From: Sipunculus nudus
Lineage: Eukaryota; Annelida; Sipuncula; Golfingiida; Sipunculidae
NCBI GenBank assembly: GCA_026874595.1
Contig: CM049314.1
Span: 53,739,812-53,803,811 of the forward strand
Length of the DNA stretch: 64,000 nt
Direction: 5' to 3'
Shown here piece after piece: positions 57,715 to 64,000 of the stretch. The notes below the pieces were generated by a model. That model was not told the origin of the DNA, did no database searches, and saw only the letters and a list, made by a program, of their open reading frames with translations. The translations under genes were made by a program, and so were the position numbers. How positions within the stretch are numbered: the stretch's first letter is position 1; each line of letters opens with the position of its first letter.

Positions 57715-58110
57715 ATGAGGTGCATTATGTTCCGGCCCATAACTTCAACAAATTAGGCAATACTGACCTAATTTTTGGTATGTACATAGAAAATGTATGG
57801 AAGAATATGCATATTCACTATGATCAAAATCAGATCAGTGGTTTTGATATAAAGCACTCTTATAGTGTATCAATGTTTTTTTTATGGAAAATGGAGGTTT
57901 TTCCTTAATATCTCGAAGGAACGAAGTCCTAATGACCCAGTTTTTGGTATGGTAGGAGATTTTGGGGAAATCTAACTGTATGCCGAATTTCGGATTCGTA
58001 GGTCTAACGGTTTCAAAACGTGCCAGTTTAACGGACGGACGGACGGACAGCCGACGGACAAAGGACCATGACTATAGCTCAGATGACTTCTAGTCAGCTG
58101 AGCTAAATAA
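57715..58110 (+). repeat. Diverged repeat ending in (GGAC)n and a GCTGAGCT tail
   Basis: Two loose copies of a unit with TGACC(T/C)A(A/G)TTTTTGGTATG (about 57765 and 57934) are followed by ACGGACGGACGGACGGACAG and CAGCTGAGCTAA. The first block resembles CCTGATTTTTGGTGTG in the 180 bp units at 52725, so the two may be distantly related. Confidence 0.5.
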
Positions 58111-58542
58111 TAAAAAAGGCTTTATATCAATGTCCATTTCAATCGATAGACTTCCTAAAGACTGAAAGATGACTCCGTGCTATGTAAAAGTGATTTTCAG
58201 GTTCAGGACAGAAGAGTTATCTATATACTGTTTGGTAATGAATGTTTTTTTTTCTGCACTTACATTTTACTGACTGCATGCGGACATTTAGATTTTATAT
58301 TTATAAAAGAACATTTATTCCATAAAGTTCAAACCAAAAAGATTTAATATATATGTGATGATATTTTACTTTGACAAATAAATAATAAATTGTGACTTGA
58401 CGGATATTCACGTACATTTTACCCATTTATTTTTTGGCAAATGCTATACAAATATGATAGCAATTTTTGTTACCATTAACTGTCTTAATTAAACTGAAGA
58501 TAAAGCTGTATGAACGTGTTATAATTGATGATAATGGATGAA

Positions 58543-58569
58543 CATATATATATATATATATATATATAT
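58543..58569. repeat. Short (TA)n tract
   Basis: TA repeat into which the TRIM is inserted. Confidence 0.9.
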
Positions 58570-58701
58570 TGTTACGGGGTGACAAAAAAGCGGTCTGAAC
58601 TGTCTCGCTAGTGAAGCTTGCTTTGCTTGTGCGCCACCGTTATGGGTTCGAATCCCGGATCGGCCCAATGTTTTTCCCCTGAGCAATTTGTCTTCGTAAC
58701 A
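58570..58701 (+). repeat. TRIM 5' LTR
   Basis: 132 bp, 24 bp shorter than the 3' LTR because the stretch with the A box is deleted. It keeps the B box GGTTCGAATCC (58645-58655) and a T5 tract. Confidence 0.85.
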
Positions 58702-58704
58702 AAA

Positions 58705-58722
58705 TGGGGGCACGTCCAGGAT
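58705..58722 (+). other. TRIM primer-binding site, tRNA-Pro-like
   Basis: TGGGGGCACGTCCAGGAT lies 3 bases after the LTR. It differs at two of 18 positions from TGGGGGCTCGTCCGGGAT, the well-known tRNA-Pro primer-binding site. Confidence 0.82.
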
Positions 58723-58824
58723 GACAGTAAACTTAATTTGTGGCCCAGGCAATAAGCTCACCAAAGTGTGACTCCTGGGATAATTAGTCTTGTTCTGATA
58801 GCAGAACGCTCTTAAGAGGGGGTG

Positions 58825-58980
58825 TGTTATGGGGTGACATAAAAGCGGACCGAACTGTCTCACTAGTGAAGCTAGCTTTGCTAGCGAAGCGGTTGCTACG
58901 CCGGACTAGTGCGCCACCATTATGGGTTCGAATCCCGGATCGGTGCAATGTTTACCCCTGAGCAATTTGTCTTCGTAACA
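58825..58980 (+). repeat. TRIM 3' LTR with A and B boxes
   Basis: 156 bp. TAGCGAAGCGG (58882-58892) is A-box-like and GGTTCGAATCC (58925-58935) is a perfect B box, 43 bp apart as in a tRNA gene. The segment between resembles a degraded tRNA D/anticodon region. Confidence 0.85.
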
Positions 58981-58985
58981 ATATG

Positions 58986-59412
58986 TATAATATACATATA
59001 TATTAACCAGGCAAATGTATTTTATATGACTGCAAATAACCTACTTTCGTATCAAGAGTGCTCCGATGATTGAAACACAATGAGATGTAAATAGGACAAG
59101 CAGTACGGTATTAGAATTATGCCACCAGTGTGCAATAGAATTGTTTTTTTTTATGGTATATTTCTGAGAAATATAAAGGCAAACTCGGCCTTATTTTGAC
59201 ACATCATGCCATTTCCAGACCCTTACTCATGAAACAAATTAAGTAAATTCAGATTAAGTTATTACATAAATTACGATATATGTATATGCAGTATTTAATT
59301 ACTTATAGATATTAAGTAACGACACATAAAACTCGAAATATAAAATCTGTTTCGAAAATACCGAAACTTTATTTGTCACCGAAATCATTCATGGTCTATG
59401 GGCCACCGTTTA
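58986..59412. other. Unassigned spacer
   Basis: No feature seen. Confidence 0.5.
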
Positions 59413-59444
59413 TCCCAGCTAACATTATGACGTTGTGCCAACGA

Positions 59445-59690
59445 TGGCCCAACGTAAGCCTTGCCGTTGGCCCAACGTTGGGTAGTGACTTTGGGCCTAC
59501 GTAATTTTGTCCATCGGCCCAACGTTGGCTCAACGTTGGCAAAATTCTGTTGGCCCAACGTTGTATTGACGTTGGTACAACGTCTGTGTATATAAGTTGG
59601 GCCAACGTTGGCCCAGCGTTAACAAAAATTGGGTTGGCCCGACGTCGTACTGACATTTGTACAACGTCTGTATTTATAATTTGTGGCAAC
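59445..59690. repeat. Left subterminal CCAACGTTGG array of element A
   Basis: At least eight copies of CCAACGTTGG or half-sites with GGCCCAACGT, at irregular spacing. The 97-codon open frame across it is repeat-driven. Confidence 0.88.
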
Positions 59691-59984
59691 TATTGATCAA
59701 AAACACATACCCATTAATAATGCTATCTGCATGGAATTGTTGAAAGGAGATATCTCAAAAACACTCATTAATTACCATGATGTGGTTAACACTGCATGAA
59801 TTCACTGATTTATATGGTATGTAAATCCGACAGGTGAATCTCTGTCCTTACAGTCAGTTAATTTCAAGGATTTTGTTTCATCAACTAAAAATTGGACACT
59901 TCACAAATAAAAGAAATTGAAAGAATCACTAAAATAATAACTGTTTAATTTGTGGCAACATTGAATGGAGACATTGTATTAAAA

Positions 59985-60006
59985 TTTAGAATTTTATTTA
60001 TTATAC
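59985..60006 (-). terminator. Possible polyadenylation signal of the element A gene
   Basis: Overlapping AATAAA on the minus strand (plus-strand TTTATTTATTAT), about 140 bp after the TAA of the last exon. Confidence 0.5.
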
Positions 60007-60144
60007 CTTGACAGCTTTCAGATTAAACATTTGATAGCTTAGACATGCCAAGAAAAAACAACAAGGCTGAGGTATCCAAACATCCGTTTATATGGACAAA
60101 TACAAACACAATAGTGTTGACAGAAGTATATACGGTAGTCCAAA

Positions 60145-60221
60145 TTATTCATTTTCAGATTCTGAGCTTCTTTTGTCTGTTGGTCGTTCTCTGCTACTGC
60201 TTGCATCTTTGGCCCCAGGAC
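60145..60221 (-). CDS. Element A gene, last exon
   Basis: 77 bp, phase 1 in, ending at a TAA (60145-60147). The acceptor is TTATTTTCAG|G. It encodes PGAKDASSSRERPTDKRSSE and SENE, a hydrophilic, probably disordered tail. The first two bases complete the split codon left by the previous exon (A+GT, Ser). Confidence 0.65.
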
Positions 60222-60759
60222 CTGAAAATAAAGGAATAAGAAACTTTATTTCTATAAATAAACTCACCATTGAAGCTACATATATAACAACTCTAGATGT
60301 TTTTATATATCATTCATATATATATATATATATATATAAATATTCATTCAGCCTCATGTTAGAACTGTGGTATACATGATCCACTGGCAGCTTCTACAGT
60401 CACAATTGTTCAAACCACTGAATTTAAAATACCCAGATGGGACAATGTGGTGAAAAATCTGGAAATTATCATTTTATGTGACCCCATAATCCTTATTCCC
60501 GTGTACAAATATTCCAAAGCTCCTCACAGTACTATAGAATAACAGTGTTGAGGAAAAAATATGTTTTGTAGCTGTTATTGTGTAAAGAGTACACCTGCAA
60601 CTGGATCCATGGTAATATATAATATTAAAAAATTGTAATAAAATGAATTTTCCTTTTAAAACATACATTTACAATTTGTTACCTTGGCAAATGTATTGTA
60701 TCGCCAAATAAAAGGTCAGAAGTTAAAACAAGGAAGTTGGGAAAAATCAAGGGCCTTAC

Positions 60760-60876
60760 TTTTTTCCTTTTTTCCTCTCCTTTTCCTTCTGCCGTCTCTG
60801 TCTGCACTGTATTTAAGCCATGTCTTTATTATTGCCTCAGTTTGTGCCTCTGTTACAGACAACTTCTTGGCTGCAC
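60760..60876 (-). CDS. Element A gene, middle exon with basic domain
   Basis: 117 bp, phase 1 to 1. Acceptor TTATTTCCATAG|G, donor AAAAAA|GTAAGG. It encodes AAKKLSVTEAQTEAIIKTWL and then KYSADRDGRRKRRGKKEK. A short amphipathic helix (TEAQTEAIIKTWLKY) is followed by a cluster of Arg/Lys that could be a nuclear localisation signal or a DNA-binding arm. I do not recognise the family. The phase match on both sides and the good splice sites are the main support. Confidence 0.65.
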
Positions 60877-61853
60877 CTATGGAAATAAATGGGTGAAAGT
60901 TCAGATTTTATCTCTGGTTTGGAGAAGGAGGGTTACACTGTACGCTTTTGAGGATTTTTAAGTCATCAACTAATTTATTACTACATATGTATCTGCACAA
61001 ATATGCAATGTATTGCAGTATTATAAGGTTTTATTGTGGCACTCATCCTGTTTCTTCTTTAAATCAAAGCTGTGAAGTCTAAATGAAAATTAAACCACAA
61101 GAGTAAAACAATCTGCAATCAGTGTTTAACAGCATGCTGCATACTCATAATACCATCATTTAACCAAGTCTCATGTTTGCATTTATAATATTTTCGAATA
61201 AATGTGCATTCATTATTAATTTTTCATTACTCCCATTAATTATGAATAGATCACTACCAGGACCCTAGCTAACTGTACCACAAACCTCTGACTGTGACTG
61301 TGCTAAGTACACACTGCACGGGAGGTCCTGCTGGCAATATACAGTCAACCACAGTTGGGTACTGTCACAGATTGATTACATGGGGGAGTGAAATCTCCTC
61401 TAAGGTCATCTAAGGGCATAGCCTAAAGGGGAGAATAAGTCAGCATGCAGCTCCCTTACTGTTACAGTATTCCATGGATGCCACCAGATAGCCATATAGC
61501 TTGTGTATTTGGGCTTGTATACATGTGTATAAGTGATGGAAGGACACACCTTACAGTGAGTGAGGGAAAATATGTAATAATAAATAATACAAGAAAATGC
61601 CCCAAACAGGGACAATTAATAAAAAGATGACACCTATTGGAGAATTGTTACACATGCATACACACACATAGTCTGTATAGCAAATTGTGATACACACAAA
61701 ATTATTGATTTGATACTTAACAAGCATTTTATATCAAAACTTTGTTAATAACTTTAATTTGTGGTATATCACTTTATATATGCTATCAACAAAGAATATT
61801 TATCAAAGTGAAGATATGTAACAAAATTATATATATTGTATATATATACTTAC

Positions 61854-62001
61854 GGAAATCTAGACAAAGAAGATCGATCTGCTGCTTCTCTTGTGAGACT
61901 GGCTTGTATGTGACTGCATGTGAGACTGGCTTAAATGTGCCTGCAATGCTGCTGGGGTGACAAGTGTATGAAGGCCAGAGATTCCACACGACTGTATATT
62001 G
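61854..62001 (-). CDS. Element A gene, first recognised exon
   Basis: 148 bp, probably phase 0 to 1. The donor TTTCC|GTAAGTA is strong; the acceptor (GACCTCACAG|C) is inferred. It contains the internal peptide repeat FKPVSHAVTYKPVSQE and ends QQIDLLCLDF. There is no ATG in the exon; a possible start is the ATG at 62112-62110 (MQEDNSK...), which would need a very short intron. The product is unknown. Confidence 0.5.
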
Positions 62002-62104
62002 CTGTGAGGTCAGCTATCTGATTACAGTTCGCGGGTTCCTTCTCTATGCCATATAAATTTACAAGTGCGCCACCTGCTGACAGTGTGCAACCTTACTGTT
62101 GTCT

Positions 62105-62232
62105 TCTTGCATACGTTGGTCTAACGTTGGTACAACGTTGGCAAAAATACGTCATTCTGCCACCATGTTTCCAACGTTGGGCCAACGTCAAAAAGCCAAC
62201 CGCGACCATACCGACCTATGATTACGTTGGGC
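62105..62232. repeat. Right subterminal CCAACGTTGG array of element A
   Basis: About five motif copies, including AACGTTGGTACAACGTTGGC and CCAACGTTGGGCCAACGTC. Confidence 0.85.
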
Positions 62233-62255
62233 CAACGTCATAATGTTAGCTGGGA

Positions 62256-62850
62256 CCATTTTATGAAATAAAATCATCATCATACCAAGTAAAAACATTT
62301 TCAGCCGTTCTATGATTTTTTAAAATATTTACAGACGCCATTTTGGAGATTTCCGCAAAAAATAATTGCCTAAGGGTGACAAGGTGGCGTAACCTTGATT
62401 CATGATCTGTGGACCATTATATAGCCTGATCTCCCATGCGTCGGCACGTGGTCTTTGTTTACTTGAGGGGCGATTGCCCCGACCCCTAGCGGTAAAAACA
62501 AACATGAATGCCCACAGATGTACTCCGATTCGGGTCATTTTTCAGACGCCATTATTTTTTCAATGTTAGTATGATAAATTGTCTGTCCACTCTTAGTTGT
62601 GTCCTGCCATCTGTAGCAGGCAATGGATATTATTAAATCATGTGACCATTGTCATGTTACTTGTGAAATGGCCTCTTTCAACATGTCTATGACCTACTGA
62701 CACGTCGAGGGGGACCGCTCAGAAAATCCATGAAACAGTGGGTAAATTTACCGGCAGCAGTAAACTGACCATACTCAAAGGAAAGAGCATAATAAAATAT
62801 ACGGTTATGGAAAATACCAGACTTCAAAGTGGTTTAGCAAAGCCAGGGTA
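62256..62850. other. Unassigned stretch with two GACGCCAT motifs
   Basis: CAGACGCCATTTTGG (about 62333) and CAGACGCCATTATTTTTTC (about 62543) are direct repeats resembling YY1 sites. A third, GGACGCCATTTTTTTC, is at about 63953. No gene was recognised. Confidence 0.4.
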
Positions 62851-62859
62851 CACATTTTT

Positions 62860-63165
62860 GTGAGCGTCAGCTGGTTCCTGAGCGCGGAAGCCGGAGCGCC
62901 GTCAGTCAAGAGGTCAACCCCTATGGATGTACACGAGAATACAACACAAACAGATGATGAAATAGCCAAATTATGGCTACAATATGAAAAACAGATCAAT
63001 TTAAAAATAAATTATATGGGATGGTACAACTTATCACCGGGCCAAGAACATTATTTTGACCATATATACGATAGCCTTGAGCGCTGCATGATGAGCCTTA
63101 TTCAGGCTGTAAATATTGTCAGAAAGCCCTTTTACCGTGACGGTATTTTAATATTTTTTATATAA
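62860..63165 (+). CDS. Hypothetical ORF, unrecognised
   Basis: An open frame of 101 codons with an alternative start at 62860. An ATG at 62922 opens MDVHENTTQTDDEIAKLWLQ, followed by YEKQINLKINYMGWYNLSPG and a part with LERCMMSLIQAVNIVRKPFY. The composition is protein-like (mixed charged and aromatic residues). It could be an exon, as no promoter or poly(A) signal is obvious. I recognise no family. Confidence 0.35.
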   Translation: MSVSWFLSAEAGAPSVKRSTPMDVHENTTQTDDEIAKLWLQYEKQINLKINYMGWYNLSPGQEHYFDHIYDSLERCMMSLIQAVNIVRKPFYRDGILIFFI

Positions 63166-63329
63166 AAAAAACGGTGAAAACAGGTCTGTAACTTTCTTAA
63201 TGATATAAAACTGAACGTATACTGCAAAACAGCTACTAATCACGTGCAGAGCAGGCTTCCGATGAGCTTATACATGTAAAGGCAATGCTATATGGCCTAT
63301 ACTGCACATGCACACAGCTGAAGTTAGTT

Positions 63330-63473
63330 TTTGGGTCAGCGAAGTGTGTCGTCTCCATGGTTACGACCCGTGACCTGAATCAGTGGGTGCATGTTTACCC
63401 TGTGAATATGGCCACTGAAGCGGTGGTTCACGGGCGAAAACACCGAGTCAAATTAACGCCTAAAGAATAATTT
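63330..63473 (+). CDS. Hypothetical ORF or terminal exon, unrecognised
   Basis: The frame ends TTRDLNQWVHVYPVNMATEA and VVHGRKHRVKLTPKE before a TAA (63468-63470). An acceptor-like TTTTTGGGTCAG precedes it. It might be the 3' continuation of the 62860-63165 frame, but this is a guess from spacing and composition. Confidence 0.3.
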
Positions 63474-63944
63474 ATATGATTAGCACAGAGATGGCAGCTC
63501 GGAATATGGATCATAGGTACCCTTTGCATCATAGTTTATAATTAAAAATGCGCGTATTGTTTTAGCAACGATAGGGTACAGTGTCAAAGATCGGGTTTGA
63601 AGCGGTGCCTGTGACACGCTCGCTTGCTCCACTTCGATGCACTGACACGGTTTCTTGTATGGTTTGTCTATTGAAACTTGCTATTTATTGAGGATTGGTA
63701 TATATTTGAATTATTTCAAAGAATCAAGGTTTCACACTGGTCGCCTGTCCAAATAAAGCCGTGTACTAAAGTGTCCCAACGGTCGTAGTACTCGCCTTAC
63801 CAATAGGTGGCGTGTGTGTATTTTGAAAACCAAATCTCATTTAAATATGTTAATGAAGCACGGGAGTTCAGGCTTTCCTCTCCGCCTTTCTCTAGTCTCT
63901 CCAACAGACGCCAGGTGCCGCTACCGCTCTTGCACCAGTACGTC

Positions 63945-64000
63945 TGTTATTGGACGCCATTTTTTTCAAGAATCTTGAAAAACGGAAGTGCCGTTGGGCA
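63945..64000. promoter_or_regulatory. Promoter-like edge: YY1-, HSE- and ETS-like motifs
   Basis: GACGCCAT (YY1-like), TTCAAGAATCTTGAA (63965-63979, close to the heat-shock element pattern of alternating TTC/GAA triplets) and ACGGAAGTG (ETS-like) lie within 40 bp at the window edge. Such clusters are common in TATA-less promoters. No transcript start can be assigned. Confidence 0.35.

Larger units (their letters stand above)
58570..58980 (+). mobile_element. TRIM: miniature LTR retrotransposon with tRNA-like LTRs
   Basis: 411 bp in total. Two LTRs (58570-58701 and 58825-58980) begin TGTTA(C/T)GGGGTGAC and end TCTTCGTAACA. A primer-binding site follows the first LTR and a purine-rich tract (AAGAGGGGG, about 58814-58822) precedes the second. 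The internal region is only 123 bp and non-coding. ATAT flanks both ends, consistent with a 4 bp duplication but ambiguous in TA-rich DNA. Mobility would depend on proteins from another element. Confidence 0.87.
59413..62255 (-). mobile_element. DNA transposon A: perfect 23 bp TIRs, CCAACGTTGG subterminal arrays, spliced gene
   Basis: The left terminus (59413-59435, starting TCCCAGCTAACATTATG) and right terminus (62233-62255) are exact reverse complements over 23 bp. Subterminal arrays of CCAACGTTGG / GGCCCAACGTTGGC occupy about 280 bp on the left and 140 bp on the right. A minus-strand gene of at least three exons lies inside. Flanks ACCGTTTAT and ACCATTTTAT could be a diverged 8-9 bp target duplication. 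No transposase of a known superfamily was recognised, so superfamily and autonomy are open. Total 2,843 bp. Confidence 0.85.

Noticed and set aside
59396-59689. 97-codon ORF
   Set aside because: Driven by the CCAACGTTGG array; the periodic peptide follows the repeat.
1-64000. CRISPR arrays, operons, ribosome binding sites, prokaryotic defence systems
   Set aside because: The window is eukaryotic; the tandem repeats have no spacer structure and no bacterial genes were seen.
32641-64000. MAO exon with the FAD-binding GxGxxG motif
   Set aside because: No minus-strand segment with the motif plus a GGRT-like end and a donor was found by eye; it may be missed or lie outside the window.

Overview
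The window looks like nuclear DNA of a marine invertebrate, probably a lophotrochozoan and plausibly a bivalve mollusc. It is AT-rich, with intron-split genes, many (TA)n arrays, Ty3/gypsy elements (one of the GMR1 domain order), LINE-1/Tx1-like LINEs, Helitrons, a Helentron-like element with a tandem-repeat core, and several MITE families. The species assignment is inference; nothing prokaryotic or organellar was seen.

The one confidently recognised host gene is a flavin monoamine oxidase (MAO) on the minus strand. Ten exons lie between 32640 and 8811 with matching splice phases, canonical GT/AG borders and no internal stops. They cover about 397 codons, from just after the N-terminal FAD-binding fold to just after the covalent-FAD and substrate-cage segments. 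The first exon(s) and the C-terminal exon(s) were not found. Its introns hold most of the mobile DNA in the left half: a solo LTR (9224-10002), a complete but dead Ty3/gypsy element (12618-17613), a broken LINE (20690-22700, minus) and a 5'-truncated GMR1-like retroelement (22989-28760, minus).

Layout. 1-580: dimeric tandem repeat built around the palindrome GGTGGCGCCACC. 905-1560: CR1/Jockey-like LINE remnant. 1561-8800: mostly unremarkable AT-rich DNA with microsatellites. 8811-32640: the MAO locus. 33831-34147: pogo/Tigger-like MITE inside a (TA)n tract. 34588-34830: foldback. 36640-37990: LINE ORF1-like region split by a MITE. 38199-40377: 2.2 kb element with 82 bp inverted ends. 41665-44859 and 59413-62255: two related DNA transposons with subterminal CCAACGTTGG-type arrays; the second has perfect 23 bp inverted ends and a three-exon gene that I do not recognise. 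46900-54130: plus-strand LINE interrupted by a Helitron (itself carrying a MITE) and by a Helentron-like element with five 180 bp repeats. 58570-58980: miniature LTR retrotransposon (TRIM) whose LTR carries a tRNA-like internal promoter and whose primer-binding site resembles the tRNA-Pro type. 62256-64000: unrecognised ORFs and a promoter-like edge.

The strongest candidates for something undescribed are the CCAACGTTGG transposon family with its small basic protein, and the tRNA-promoter TRIM. All calls come from reading the sequence; no database search was run.
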